Assembly: GCA_963811335.1 (NCBI GenBank)
Contig: CAWERB010000023.1
Coordinates: 372,001 to 436,000, forward strand
DNA length: 64,000 bases
Direction: 5' to 3'
Origin: Trebonia sp963811335
GTDB lineage: Bacteria > Actinomycetota > Actinomycetes > Streptosporangiales > Streptosporangiaceae
In this document: one piece after another, positions 38,323 to 47,476 of the stretch
How the letters are laid out: each line of letters starts with the position of its first letter
How positions within the stretch are numbered: the stretch's first letter is position 1
Notes under the pieces: generated by a model
The model's input: the letters and a program-made list of their open reading frames with translations, nothing else
Told to the model about the DNA's origin: nothing
Database searches by the model: none
Made by a program: the position numbers and the translations under genes

Positions 38323-38709
38323 ATGACGCAGGTGACGACGCTAGGCCGGGTGCTTGTGCCGGTAGCGGACCAGGACGAGGCGATCGCCTTCTACACGGGC
38401 GCGCTCGGGTTCACGCTGACGGCCGACGCGCCGTTCGGCGAAGGGGACCGCTGGGTGGAGGTCACGCCGCCGGGCGGCGGCGCGGCGATCGCGCTGACCC
38501 CGCCGCAGGGCCAGTACCAGCCCGGCCGGATGACCGGCATCTCGCTCGGCTCCGCCGACGCGCGCGCCGACTACGCCGAGCTAGCGGCCAAGGGCGTCGA
38601 CGTGGACGCGGAGACGTGGGGCGGGGACGGGACCGTGCCGCTGGGCTTCTTCTTCCGCGACCAGGACAAGAACCAGCTGATGATGGTGCAGGACTACCCG
38701 CAGCAGTAA
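38323..38709 (+). CDS. VOC family (glyoxalase/bleomycin-resistance fold) protein
   Basis: A 128-residue protein of two beta-alpha-beta-beta-beta modules: TLGRVLVPVADQDEAIAFYT, ALGFTLTADAPFGEGDRWVE and GISLGSADARADYAELAAKG, GFFFRDQDKNQLMMVQDYP. The last block carries the usual C-terminal metal-ligand position. Such stand-alone VOC proteins are often lyases or dioxygenases of unknown substrate. GAGAGGGGAC precedes the ATG. Confidence 0.9.
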   Translation: MTQVTTLGRVLVPVADQDEAIAFYTGALGFTLTADAPFGEGDRWVEVTPPGGGAAIALTPPQGQYQPGRMTGISLGSADARADYAELAAKGVDVDAETWGGDGTVPLGFFFRDQDKNQLMMVQDYPQQ

Positions 38710-38717
38710 CCGCGGGC

Positions 38718-38768
38718 CGATACCGGCGCCCTGCCCTGGCGGGTGCCCGGGCAGGGCGTTTCGTATCG
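38718..38768. terminator. bidirectional terminator between VOC and recombinase-like genes
   Basis: CGCCCTGCCC pairs with GGGCAGGGCG, extended by outer CGATAC (38718-38723) and GTATCG (38763-38768). It lies exactly between the two convergent genes. Confidence 0.7.
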
Positions 38769-38782
38769 CGGCCGGCCCCCGG

Positions 38783-39718
38783 TTACTCGCGTGCCTGGTC
38801 CGCTCCCGCGGCCACCGGGTGGGCCTCCGCGGCCGCGCGCAGCGCGCCGGGCCGCAGCGGGGTTCCAAGCAGCTGGCTGACCAGGGCACGGTGCGAGGCG
38901 TGCAGGGTGCGCACCGCGGCCGGGCTGATGCCTGGCTTGGCCGAGGGGACGCCGCCTCTGGCCCGTCCCGGCTTGGTGGGCACCCAGAGATGGCCGGGGT
39001 CGCTGCCCTCGAGTTCGGCGACGATCGAAGCCCGGGCGGCGAGCCAGCGGGTCAGGATGTGCACCGTCGCGTTGGTGAGCGGGAAGGACTCCCCGTCGAA
39101 CTCGGCGCGCGGCTGATCTCCGTCCAGGTGCAGCGCGCGGACGTTGAGTTCCGCCAGTTCCGGCACGCCGCGGCCGGTGTCGGCGACCAGCGCCGCGACG
39201 GCGGCGGTACGCAGCGCCGTCATCGCGTTCGCGTGGATCGGCCGCTTGACGGTCAGGTCGTGCAGCAGCGCCTCGGTGTCCCCCGGGGCCAGCTGGAAGC
39301 CGCGGGCGGGCGGCTGCCGGTCAAGGCGGGCAGGCTCGCCGATGAACTCCGCGAACGCGTTGACCGAGTCGATCCGCACCCGCATCGAGTTGGGATAGGC
39401 AGCCGCTTCCGGTCCGCGGTTGGTGTTACGGGTCCTGGTCTTGCCCGCCGCCGCGTCGGCCAGCCACGCGGCCGCCCGCTCGCCGTCCATCAGCTCGCCC
39501 GCGGTCAACGGCCGGCCGCTCGCGCCGTCCTGCTCTTCCGCCCCGTCGGCTGCTCCCCTACCGTCGGCGGCCTGGGCCTGCTGCGCGTGACGCAGGTACT
39601 CGCCGAGGTACGTCTTGCGGATCCGCCGGGTGGTCGCCGACAGTCCACGGTCGGCGAGGTGCTGGACGAAGGCGTCGATGGCGTCGCGCGCCGGAGAGCT
39701 GGCATCTGGGGCTGGCAT
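38783..39718 (-). CDS. degenerate tyrosine-recombinase-like protein
   Basis: A 311-residue protein with the two-domain layout of XerC-type recombinases. The N-terminal SAM-like core-binding domain is AIDAFVQHLADRGLSATTRR, TYLGEYLRHAQQ; the C-terminal region has TALRTAAVAALVADTGRGVP, ELAELNVRALHLDGD resembling the first catalytic box. The expected H-x-x-R box is replaced by TLHASHRALVSQLLG and no terminal Tyr is visible, so it may not cleave DNA. An ATG at 39718 is preferred, with GGAGGAG upstream; the longer frame lacks family character. A copy of the CTTCTTGCTGTTATC-like motif lies 26 bases upstream. Confidence 0.7.
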   Translation of the reverse strand: MPAPDASSPARDAIDAFVQHLADRGLSATTRRIRKTYLGEYLRHAQQAQAADGRGAADGAEEQDGASGRPLTAGELMDGERAAAWLADAAAGKTRTRNTNRGPEAAAYPNSMRVRIDSVNAFAEFIGEPARLDRQPPARGFQLAPGDTEALLHDLTVKRPIHANAMTALRTAAVAALVADTGRGVPELAELNVRALHLDGDQPRAEFDGESFPLTNATVHILTRWLAARASIVAELEGSDPGHLWVPTKPGRARGGVPSAKPGISPAAVRTLHASHRALVSQLLGTPLRPGALRAAAEAHPVAAGADQARE

Positions 39719-39743
39719 GCAGACGACGCTACTCCTCCGACCA

Positions 39744-39759
39744 GATAACAGTAAGAAAG
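39744..39759 (-). repeat. GCTTCTTGCTGTTATC-like motif, copy 1 (minus strand)
   Basis: Minus strand reads CTTTCTTACTGTTATC, three changes from the consensus, in the promoter region of the recombinase-like gene. See the four plus-strand copies at 39867, 42182, 49677 and 51372. Confidence 0.55.
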
Positions 39760-39866
39760 TGGCCAGGAAAACGCCGACGTGTCGTGCCGTCCTGCTCAAC
39801 CTCACCTCCGGTGAAAGTCCCCGCCTAGGCGCGGGTTGAGGGTTCTGGCCTTGGTGTTGAGCTTAC

Positions 39867-39882
39867 GCTTCTTGCTGTTATC
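39867..39882 (+). repeat. GCTTCTTGCTGTTATC motif, copy 2
   Basis: Exact consensus copy in the gap between the recombinase-like gene and the cation-efflux gene. AT-rich against a GC-rich background. Confidence 0.65.
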
Positions 39883-40046
39883 CGATGGTGCGTCAGAGGA
39901 GCGGGGACCTGCCGGAAACAGCGACGGCGCGTTTCGCCGCAATGCGGCTCCGTGGAAAACGGCGGGCGGTTGCATTCGTTTCGCAAGTGCGCGTTCCTGG
40001 TAATTGTTGATGTGCGGAAACGCATTTCATCGCGCACGATGGATGC

Positions 40047-40804
40047 GTGAGCGAGACGACCGGCGCGGGCCACGGCCACCATCCCGGGCACGGCCATAGC
40101 AGTGAGCGGCACCACGGCCATGAGGGTCACCACCATGAGCACGAGCACGAGGCGCGGGGCCTTGGCCGGCTGCGGCACCTGGCCCGCCCCCACTCGCACG
40201 AGGCGGCAGGCAAGGTGGACGCGGCGCTGGAATCCAGCGCCGCGGGGATGCGCGCGCTGTGGGTCTCCCTCGCGGTCCTCGGCGTCACCGCCGTCATTCA
40301 GGCGGCCGTCGCGGTCGCGTCCGGATCGGTGGCGCTGCTCGGCGACACGCTGCACAACGCGGCCGACGCGCTGACGGCGGTACCGCTTGGCGTCGCGTTC
40401 ATCATGGGCAGGCGGCCGCCGAACCGCCGCTACACGTACGGCTACGGGCGGGCCGAGGACCTCGCGGGCGTCGCCGTCGTCGCGCTGATCCTGGCGTCGT
40501 CGGTGCTGGCCGGCTACAGGCGGTCAGCCGCCTGCTGCACCCGCAGCGGGTGGCTGACCTGATCGCGGTGGCCGCCGCGGCACTCGCCGGGTTCGCAGGC
40601 AACGAGCTGGCCGCCAGGTACCGCATCAGGACCGGCAGGAAGATCGGCTCCGCCGCGCTGGTGGCCGACGGGCTGCACGCGCGCACCGACGGCTTCACCT
40701 CCCTCGCCGTGCTGCTCGGGGCGGGCGGCGTGGCCCTCGGCTGGCACCGGGCCGAGCAGACGCTGCGGGCCGTGCCCGGCTCTCGCGCCCTCGCTGGCGG
40801 ATAA
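40047..40804 (+). pseudogene. cation diffusion facilitator (CDF) transporter, frameshifted and internally deleted
   Basis: A GTG at 40047 starts a His-rich N-terminus (GHGHHPGHGHS, HHGHEGHHHEHEHE) typical of Zn/Cd/Co CDF exporters. It has helices ALWVSLAVLGVTAVIQAAVA, the metal-site helix VALLGDTLHNAADALTAVPL and GRAEDLAGVAVVALILASSV. Near 40520 the frame shifts, and the next frame gives AVSRLLHPQRVADLIAVAAA and SAALVADGLHARTDGFTSLA, the second metal-site helix. After GGVALGWH the sequence jumps to RAEQTLRAVPG, which belongs to the C-terminal cytoplasmic domain, then stops. The last helix and most of the cytoplasmic domain are missing. Non-functional as written. A dyad with TGCG/CGCA arms lies about 25 bases upstream. 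Confidence 0.8.
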
Positions 40805-40812
40805 TCCTGTTC

Positions 40813-42117
40813 GTGAGCACTTACCGGCAGCCGGGCACCGTCGTCACCGACCACCACTTCAGCGTTCCCCTGGATCACGGGCGGCCCGAGGGCCAGCGGA
40901 TCGAGGTGTTCGCCCGGGAGGTGGCGGGGGTCGGCAAGGCAGGCGTCGGCAAGGCGGGCGGGCGGCTGCCGTGGCTGGTGTTCCTGCAGGGCGGGCCGGG
41001 GTTCGCGGCGCAGCGGCCGGTCGGCCGGTCGACGTGGCTGGACCGGGCGCTCGACGACTACCGGGTGCTGCTGCTCGACCAGCGGGGCACCGGGCGGTCG
41101 ACGCCGCTGACCGCGCGGTCCCTCGCCCGGCTCGGCCCGCCGGCCGCCCAGGCGGAGTACCTGGCGCGGTTCCGGGCCGACTCGATCGTCTTGGACTGCG
41201 AGCTGATCCGGCGCGAGCTGTGCGGCGCCGACGAGCCGTGGACGGTGCTCGGGCAGTCGTTCGGCGGGTTCTGCGCGGTCAGTTACCTGTCGTTCGCGCC
41301 GCACGGCCTGGCCGGCGCGCTGATCACCGGCGGGCTGCCCGGCCTCGGCACCCACGCCAACGACGTCTACCGGCTCACCTACGCCACGGTCGCCGCCCGC
41401 AACGCCGCGCACTACGACCGCTACCCCGGCGACGTCACCTCCGCCCGCGCGGTCGCCGCGCACCTGGCCGGCCGCGACGTGCGGCTGCCGGACGGGTCGC
41501 GGCTGACCGTGGAGCGGTTCCAGTCGATCGGCGGGATGCTCGGCCAGAGCGCGGGCAGCCACGAGCTGCACTACCTGCTCGAGGACCCGTGGGACGGCGA
41601 CGGCGGGCTGTCGGACGCCTTCCTCGGCGAGGTCATGGAACGGACCGGGTTCGCGCGGGCCCCGCTGTACGCGGTGCTGCACGAGGCCTGCTACGCGCAG
41701 GGCGCGGCGACCCGGTGGGCGGCGCACCGGGTCCGCGCCGAGTTCCCCGCGTTCGACCCGGCCGGCGCGGTCGACGGCGACGCGCCGCTGCTGTTCACCG
41801 GGGAGATGGTCTACCCCTGGATGCTCGACCTTGACCCGGCGCTCACGCCGCTGCGCGAGGCGGCGGAACTGCTCGCGCAGCGCGACGGGTGGCCGCCGCT
41901 GTACGACCCGGCGCGGCTCGCCGCGAACGAGGTGCCCGCCGTGGCGGCGGTGTACTTCGACGACATGTACGTTCCCGCGCCGCTGTCGCTGCGCACCGCG
42001 GCGGCCATCCGCGGGCTGCGCGCCTGGGTGACCAACGAGTGGGAGCACGAAGGACTGCGGGTCAGCGGCGGCAAGGTGCTCGGCCGGCTGATCGCCATGC
42101 TCCGCGGCGAGGCGTGA
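40813..42117 (+). CDS. alpha/beta hydrolase, prolyl-aminopeptidase-like (peptidase S33 family)
   Basis: A 434-residue hydrolase. It has the oxyanion-region block WLVFLQGGPGFAAQRP, VLLLDQRGTGRSTPL, the nucleophile elbow VLGQSFGGFCAVSYL (G-x-S-x-G) and NEWEHEGLRVSG near the end with the catalytic His. This matches actinobacterial proline iminopeptidase-like enzymes, which remove N-terminal proline or hydrolyse small esters. A 15-bp tandem duplication (40930-40959) encodes VGKAGVGKAG in the N-terminal domain. It starts GTG at 40813, 9 bases after the CDF relic. Confidence 0.9.
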   Translation: MSTYRQPGTVVTDHHFSVPLDHGRPEGQRIEVFAREVAGVGKAGVGKAGGRLPWLVFLQGGPGFAAQRPVGRSTWLDRALDDYRVLLLDQRGTGRSTPLTARSLARLGPPAAQAEYLARFRADSIVLDCELIRRELCGADEPWTVLGQSFGGFCAVSYLSFAPHGLAGALITGGLPGLGTHANDVYRLTYATVAARNAAHYDRYPGDVTSARAVAAHLAGRDVRLPDGSRLTVERFQSIGGMLGQSAGSHELHYLLEDPWDGDGGLSDAFLGEVMERTGFARAPLYAVLHEACYAQGAATRWAAHRVRAEFPAFDPAGAVDGDAPLLFTGEMVYPWMLDLDPALTPLREAAELLAQRDGWPPLYDPARLAANEVPAVAAVYFDDMYVPAPLSLRTAAAIRGLRAWVTNEWEHEGLRVSGGKVLGRLIAMLRGEA

Positions 42118-42181
42118 CCCGCCCCTCCCCCAGTCCGCGCGTTCCACGGCGCCGCCGGTCTCGCGGTCGTCGGCGCCGCCC

Positions 42182-42197
42182 GCTTGTTGCTGTTATC
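42182..42197 (+). repeat. GCTTCTTGCTGTTATC-like motif, copy 3
   Basis: GCTTGTTGCTGTTATC, one change from consensus, between the convergent hydrolase and LysR genes. Confidence 0.6.
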
Positions 42198-42233
42198 AGT
42201 GCGCGGTCGCCCCGCCGCCGGGCGCCCCGCGCG

Positions 42234-43223
42234 TCAGGTGCGGTCGCCGCGAGCGGGCTCCGGCGCGGAGCCTGGCGCCTCGCCGTCGGCGGTGACGTGC
42301 CGCACCCAGGAGGCCAGGGCGGTGACCGAGCGCATGACCGGCTCCTCCCGCCGCTGCACCAGGCCGAATTCCGGGCCGCTCGGCGGGTCGCCGCCGATCT
42401 CGACCGGCCGCAGCTCAGGCAGCGTGGCCGGCCCGGCGTAGGCGGGCCAGAAGGCGGCGAGCACCCCGAGCCCGGCCTGGGCCGCGAGCACCCGCGCCTG
42501 GATCCCGGTGATCTCCAGCGCGACCCGGTAGTGGCGCAGCCCGGTGTCCCGTATCACCTGGCCGTAGTACTCCCATTCGGCGCTGTCCAGCGGCGCGGCG
42601 ATCAGGTCGGCGTCCGCGGCCGGGGCGGCCGCGGACCCGGGCGGCGCGGCCAGCGGGTGGGTCCCGGCGGCGAAGAAGACGGCCCGGCTGCGGTGCAGCG
42701 GCTGATACCGCACGTCTGACGGCATGTGGCAGTGCATCACGTACGCCAGGTCAGCCTCCCGGGCGCGGATCGCCTCCACCATCTGCCTGCTCGTCCCGAA
42801 CCGGAGGCACAGGTCGATGTCAGGGTGGGCGCGGGCGAACGGGGCGATGACCTTCCTGAAGAAGAACGCCTGCTCGAACGCGATGCTCACGGCCAGCCGC
42901 ACGCGCCCCGCCTGGCCCGCGGCCAGCCCGGTGATCTGCGCGCTCAACTCCGCTACGTCGCGCAGCGTGCGCCGGGCGAGTGCGTACAGGGCCTCCCCGG
43001 CCGGGGTGAGGTGGGCCCGGCGTTCCCGGTACACGAGCAGCGTGGTGCCGAAGGCTTGTTCAAGGGCTTGGACGTGGAACGACACGGTGGGCTGGCTCAG
43101 CCCGAGGCTGCGCGCCGCGGCCGAGTACCCGCCCTGCTCGGCCACGGCGGCGAACACGCGCAGGCGCATGAGTGACAGGTCCGGCGAGCTGGCATGCGAG
43201 TCCACGGCTGCTTTCCCTGCCAT
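42234..43223 (-). CDS. LysR family transcriptional regulator
   Basis: A 329-residue regulator. The winged helix-turn-helix is LSLMRLRVFAAVAEQGGYSA, AARSLGLSQPTVSFHVQALE; the effector domain has GRVRLAVSIAFEQAFFFRKV, APFARAHPDIDLCLRFG and AREADLAYVMHCHM, ending AAQAGLGVLAAFWPAYAG. Divergent from the NMT1/THI5-like gene at 43329, which it very likely controls. The 105-base gap is AT-rich near the LysR start. Confidence 0.92.
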   Translation of the reverse strand: MAGKAAVDSHASSPDLSLMRLRVFAAVAEQGGYSAAARSLGLSQPTVSFHVQALEQAFGTTLLVYRERRAHLTPAGEALYALARRTLRDVAELSAQITGLAAGQAGRVRLAVSIAFEQAFFFRKVIAPFARAHPDIDLCLRFGTSRQMVEAIRAREADLAYVMHCHMPSDVRYQPLHRSRAVFFAAGTHPLAAPPGSAAAPAADADLIAAPLDSAEWEYYGQVIRDTGLRHYRVALEITGIQARVLAAQAGLGVLAAFWPAYAGPATLPELRPVEIGGDPPSGPEFGLVQRREEPVMRSVTALASWVRHVTADGEAPGSAPEPARGDRT

Positions 43224-43328
43224 AGAGAGATTCGATCTACCTATTCAATATGCCAGCTTGCCGCTATGACAGTGCCGGCCTTAGCCTGATCGCAAGGCAA
43301 GCGGTACCAGCAGCTGGAGGCAGCAGCC

Positions 43329-44215
43329 ATGACGTTCAGGATCCAGCCGCACGCGCGGTTGCAGGAGTGGGTCGCGGAAGAGCACGGGTACTTCCGTGAG
43401 GCCGGGCTTGACTACGTGTTCGAGCAGAGTTACGCCGCGGCGTCGGCCATCACCTCCTCGGTCAGCAGACGCGGGTGAGCTGCCGCCGCAGATCACCCGG
43501 GGCGCTTTCGAGGACATGCAGGAGGGCCGTTCCTGCGACATCTCGGCCGCGTGCCACTGGGCGGTGAACGCGTCCGCGTCCACCCGGGGTGCCCGGATGT
43601 GGGGTAAGGCGTACTCGGTGACCCCTGGCGGGATCTTCGTGGCCCCGGAGTCGGAGTACCGGCGGCCGGAAGACCTCGCCGGCGTGCCCGTCGGCGTCGG
43701 CCACCACTCCGGCAGCCACTACTCGGCCATCCAGGCACTGGAGCGCTACCTCGACCGCGCCCAGCTCACGGTGACCTTCACCGGCTTGCCCAATGACCGC
43801 ACCCGGCTGATGCTCGAGCGCAAGATCCCCGCGGCGAACGTCTTCGGCGGCCAGTACTACGTGCTGGAACAGCAGGGATTCCGCAAGCTCGCGGACACCA
43901 CGTTCATGGTCGGGTTCCTGGTGAACGAGGAGACGAGCACGCAGGACGTGGACCGGTATTTCCAGGCCCTCTTGCGGGCGCAGCGGGACATCGACCTGGA
44001 GCCCGAGCGCTACAAGCACTACTGGCTGCGCGAGATGCCGGACGACATCAAGGCGCATCGTGGACGTGCGGCGGTTCGGGCCCGGCGAGCGGATCGTGGG
44101 CGAGCCGTACACCCGCGAGATGTTCGAGCGAACGCACCGCTGGCTGCAGACCTGGGACCTGTTCGACCCGCAGGCCGCCGCTAACCCGGCTTACGAGCAC
44201 GCCGTCATCAGCTGA
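43329..44215 (+). CDS. NMT1/THI5-like substrate-binding-fold protein without signal peptide (two frameshifts)
   Basis: Starts ATG at 43329 (GGAGG 11 bases before) directly with the mature fold: FRIQPHARLQEWVAEEHGYF, REAGLDYVFEQSY. The frame breaks near 43465 and the next frame continues GRSCDISAACHWAVNASAST, MWGKAYSVTPGGIFVAPESE, LAGVPVGVGHHSGSHYSAIQ, MLERKIPAANVFGGQYYVLE and YKHYWLREMPDDIKA. It breaks again near 44055 into VDVRRFGPGERIVGEPYTRE, FERTHRWLQTWDLF, ending at 44215. This is the fold of nitrate/sulfonate/taurine ABC binding proteins and of THI5-type proteins, but with no export signal and no ABC partners nearby. A cytosolic enzyme or sensor is possible. Confidence 0.7.
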
Positions 44216-44250
44216 GGGCCGGCCGCGGTCATGGCTCACCAGGCGGCGGC

Positions 44251-45823
44251 TTAGTAGCCGGCCACTCCCCCGTCGCCCGCCCGCGGGTCGGCGGCCGCGC
44301 AGAGCAGGCCGTCGCCGGTGACGCCGATCGCCTGCGCGTGGCCGAACGACTGATCGCCTGGCGGGCTCTCGATGGCCTGGTAGCCGCGGGCCCGCAGCCC
44401 GGGCGCCCACGCCGCCGGGGCGCCGTGCTCCACCCGGACCAGCGGCGGGTCGTCACCGAGCCAGGTGTCGAAGGCGTTGGTGGGCTCGCGGCTGAGGATC
44501 CAGCGGGGCGCGGCGACGGCCGGGCCGGCTTCCTGGCCGAGGGCGAGCATCCGCACCAGCAGCTGCAGCAGCACCTGCGGCTGCGCGTCACCGCCCATGG
44601 TGCCGAGCACCGCGTCGAGCTCACCGCCCGGCCGGGTCGACCGCCAGCGGGCAGAGCGTGTGCGGCGGCCGGCGGCCGGGGCCGTACCCGGCCGGGTCGC
44701 CAGGCCGCGGTGAGAACCCGGCGCCCCGGTTGTGCAGGAAGATCCCGTGGCGCGGCAGCATCAGCCGGGAACCGAAATCGGAGGCGTTCGACATGATCAG
44801 CGAGACGCCCATCCGCTGGGCATCGACCGCGCACAGGTAGGTGGTGCCTCCGCCGCCGTACACGTCGGACAGGCCGCGGGCAGCGCTTTCCGCCACGGCG
44901 GCGGCCCGCGGAGCCAGCCGCGACTCGCTCAGCAGCGCGACGCCGTCGGCATGCTCGTGCAGCACCCGCGGCCGGTCGAATGCCGCCTGCCTGGCCGCCT
45001 CGACCAGCAGGAACGCCCACTGTGCTGAGTCGGCGGCCGCTGGCAGCCCGACCCGCTCGGCGATCCATGCTCCGGACAGCGCCAGGTAGCCCTGGGAGTT
45101 CGGCGGGACCGTCCACAGGTCGCGACCGAAGACGGCCAGCCGCAGCGGCGCCACCCAGTCGGCCTGGCTGGCGCGCAGGTCGTCCTCGGTGAACTCGCCG
45201 CCGCCGACGGCGAGCAGGTCCTCGCCCGCCGGGCCGAGGTAGAAGCCTTCCCGGCCCCGCTCGGCCAGCGCGGCCAGCGCCCTCGCGTGCCCGGGCAGAG
45301 TCAGGCGGCGCCCCTCGATCAGCGGGCCGGCGGCGCCGAACGCGGCCGCGCGCTCGGCCGGGGTCAGCTCGGCCGAGGCCTCGGCCAGCGTCGGGGAGAC
45401 GGGGAAGCCGTCGGCTGCTAGCCGCCTGGCCGGGGCAAGCAGGTCGGGCAGCGGCAGTGTCCCGTACCGTTCGTGCAGCGCGACCAGGCCGTCCACACAG
45501 CCGGGGACGGTGACGGAGCGGATGTCGTGCTGGAAGGGCATCGCCGTCGCCCCCGCCGCCAGCCGCCCGGGGTCCGCGCCCGAGCCGGCCCGGCCCGAGG
45601 CGTTCAGCGCGGCTGGCGGCTGCTGGCCGTCGCCGGCGACCACGGCGAGCAGGTCGCCGCCGAGCCCGCACATGTGCGACCCGGTGACGGCCATGGCCGC
45701 GGCCGCCGCTATGGCCGCGTCGGCCGCGTTGCCGCCCTGGCGCAGCATCTGCAGCCCGGCCGTCGCCGCGAGGTGGTTGGCCGCGGCGACGGCCCCGGTC
45801 GGCGCGTAGCGCGTGATCGTCAC
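44251..45823 (-). CDS. gamma-glutamyltransferase-family protein (frameshifted)
   Basis: Ntn-hydrolase of the gamma-glutamyltransferase/acylase family, about 523 residues joined. It starts GTG at 45823 just after the ABC ATPase stop. Blocks: ANHLAATAGLQMLRQGGNAA, DAAIAAAAAMAVTGSHMCGL, GGDLLAVV, RSVTVPGCVDGLVALHERYG and WTVPPNSQGYLALSG. The nucleophilic Thr is in VYGGGGTTYLCAVDAQRMGV near residue 322, then LIMSNASDFGSRLMLPRHGI. Near 44635 an extra C breaks the frame; the adjacent one continues VLGTMGGDAQPQVLLQLLVR to 44251. No signal peptide is seen, so it probably acts in the cytoplasm on imported gamma-glutamyl compounds. Last gene of the ABC operon. Confidence 0.85.
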
Positions 45824-45825
45824 TT

Positions 45826-46671
45826 TCAGTGCAGCACTTTCGACAGGAACGCCTGGGTGCGCTCGTGGGCTGGGGAGTCGAGTACCTGGGCGGGCGGGCC
45901 GGCCTCGATGACCTGCCCGGCGTCCATCATGACCACGCGGTCGGCCACGCCCCGGGCGAAGCCCATCTCGTGGGAGGCGACGACCATGGTCATGCCGTCG
46001 CTGGCGAGTTCCCGCATCACCGCGAGCACCTCGCCGACCATCTCGGGGTCCAGGGCGCTGGTCGGCTCGTCGAACAGCATCAGCCGCGGCCGCATCGCCA
46101 GTGCGCGGGCGATGGCGACCCGCTGCCGCTGCCCGCCGGACAGCTGGCTGGGGTAGGAGCCGCGCTTGTCGTCCAGGCCAACGCGGGCCAGCAGGCGGCG
46201 GGCCTCGTCGAGGGCCTGCGCCCGTGACACCTTGCGCACCCGCACTGGCGCGAGCGCGATGTTCTGCTCCGCGGTCAGGTGCGGGAACAGGTTGAAATGC
46301 TGGAACACGAAGCCGATCTCGCGCCGCTGGCGGGCGATCTCCGCCTCGCGATCCTCCCGCAGCTCGCCCCTGTCGTTCTCGCGGTAGCCGATGAGGTGCC
46401 CGTTGATCAGGAGCCGGCCCCGGTCGATGCGCTCCAGGTGGTTCAGGCAGCGCAGCAGCGTGGTCTTGCCGGAGCCGGACGGGCCGATGAGCACCACCAC
46501 CTCGCCGCTGGCGACCTTGAGCGAAACGTCGTCGAGCACGTGGGCCGCCCCGAACCACTTGTGGATCCCGGTGCCCTCGACGGCCAGCGTGCCCGCTTCC
46601 TCCGGTGCGCCCGCGGCCGCCTGCGTGCCCTCGACGCCGGCGTCGGGGGTCTTCCCGGCGGACGGCATCAC
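45826..46671 (-). CDS. polar amino-acid ABC transporter ATP-binding protein (GlnQ-like)
   Basis: A 281-residue ATPase with a ~30-residue Ala/Glu-rich N-terminal extension. It has HKWFGAAHVLDDVSLKV, Walker A GPSGSGKTTLLRCLNHLERI, Q-loop FVFQHFNLFPHLTAEQNIAL, signature LSGGQRQRVAIARALAMRPR, Walker B LMLFDEPTSALDPEMV and VVASHEMGFARGVADRVVMM. FNLFPHLT and ALDPEMVGEVLAVM are diagnostic of the glutamine/glutamate-type subfamily. Its ATG overlaps the permease stop (ATGA) and its stop is 2 bases before the GGT start. Confidence 0.95.
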   Translation of the reverse strand: MMPSAGKTPDAGVEGTQAAAGAPEEAGTLAVEGTGIHKWFGAAHVLDDVSLKVASGEVVVLIGPSGSGKTTLLRCLNHLERIDRGRLLINGHLIGYRENDRGELREDREAEIARQRREIGFVFQHFNLFPHLTAEQNIALAPVRVRKVSRAQALDEARRLLARVGLDDKRGSYPSQLSGGQRQRVAIARALAMRPRLMLFDEPTSALDPEMVGEVLAVMRELASDGMTMVVASHEMGFARGVADRVVMMDAGQVIEAGPPAQVLDSPAHERTQAFLSKVLH

Positions 46672-47471
46672 CGGGCACCCCGCAGCTGCTCGGCGCCGAT
46701 GGCCGGCCCGCCGCTCGTCCCGCCGCTGAACAAGCGCTGCCGCAGCGGCACGATGGCGACCACGTCACCGCCCCTGGCCTGCAGCCGGCGTTCGATCGCG
46801 GCCTGAACCAGTGACCAGGCGGTGGTCATCACGATGTAGTAGATCGCGGTGACCAGGAAGATCTCGAAGGTCCTGAAGGTGGCGGAGTTGTAGTCCTGCG
46901 CGGCGAGGAACAGCTCCTGCAGCCCGATGACGCTCAGCAGCGAGGTGACCTTCAGCATGTTGTTGAACTCGTTGCCGAGCGGCGGGATGACCACCCGCAT
47001 GGCCTGGGGAAGGACGACGTGGCGCATGGCCTGGCGGCGGCGCAGGCCGAGCGACTCCGCCGCCTCGGCTTGGCCCTTGTCCACCGAGTTGATGGCCGCG
47101 CGCATGATCTCGGCCATGTAGGCGCCCTCGTTGAGCGCCAGGGTGACGATGCCGGCCTGGACCACGCCGGGCACCGAGACCGGCCCGACGCTGAGCGTGC
47201 CGAAGGAGTACAGGCCGAGTGCCGAGCTGCCGTCGTAGATGATCACCGCCTGGACCAGCAGCGGGGTGCCGCGGACCAGCCAGATGTAGCCGCCGGCCAG
47301 CATGCGGAGCGGCAGCAGGCGCGAGCGGCGCCACAGCGCGAGCAGCAGGCCGAGGGCGACGCCGAGGGCCTGGGCGATGACCGCCAGGTAGATGGTCCTG
47401 ATGGCGCCTTGCACGAAGCTGCCCGGCGGGTGGAACAGCAGGTGGGCGAAGAACGACCAGTCGAAGCTCAC
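46668..47471 (-). CDS. polar amino-acid ABC transporter permease
   Basis: A 267-residue HisM/GlnP-type permease. It starts GTG at 47471 (VSFDWSFFAHLLFHPPGSFV) and has GAIRTIYLAVIAQALGVALG, YIWLVRGTPLLVQAVIIYDG, the helix NEGAYMAEIMRAAINSVDKG and the EAA loop GQAEAAESLGLRRRQAMRHV, VLPQAMRVVIPPLGNEFNNM that contacts the ATPase, then TAIYYIVMTTAWSLVQAAIE. The open frame extends upstream into the binding-protein gene in another frame, so the annotated start follows the family. It begins 5 bases after the binding-protein stop. Confidence 0.93.
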   Translation of the reverse strand: MSFDWSFFAHLLFHPPGSFVQGAIRTIYLAVIAQALGVALGLLLALWRRSRLLPLRMLAGGYIWLVRGTPLLVQAVIIYDGSSALGLYSFGTLSVGPVSVPGVVQAGIVTLALNEGAYMAEIMRAAINSVDKGQAEAAESLGLRRRQAMRHVVLPQAMRVVIPPLGNEFNNMLKVTSLLSVIGLQELFLAAQDYNSATFRTFEIFLVTAIYYIVMTTAWSLVQAAIERRLQARGGDVVAIVPLRQRLFSGGTSGGPAIGAEQLRGAR

Positions 47472-47476
47472 CGCGG

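Noticed and set aside
36843..38324. 493-codon minus-strand frame opposite the aldo/keto reductase
   Set aside because: Antisense shadow; the plus-strand reductase has a ribosome-binding site and full family motifs.
40006..40032. Dyad TGCG-GAAA-CGCA before the cation-efflux relic as a metal-regulator operator
   Set aside because: Arms are short, no metalloregulator gene is nearby and the gene is broken; evidence too thin for a separate feature.
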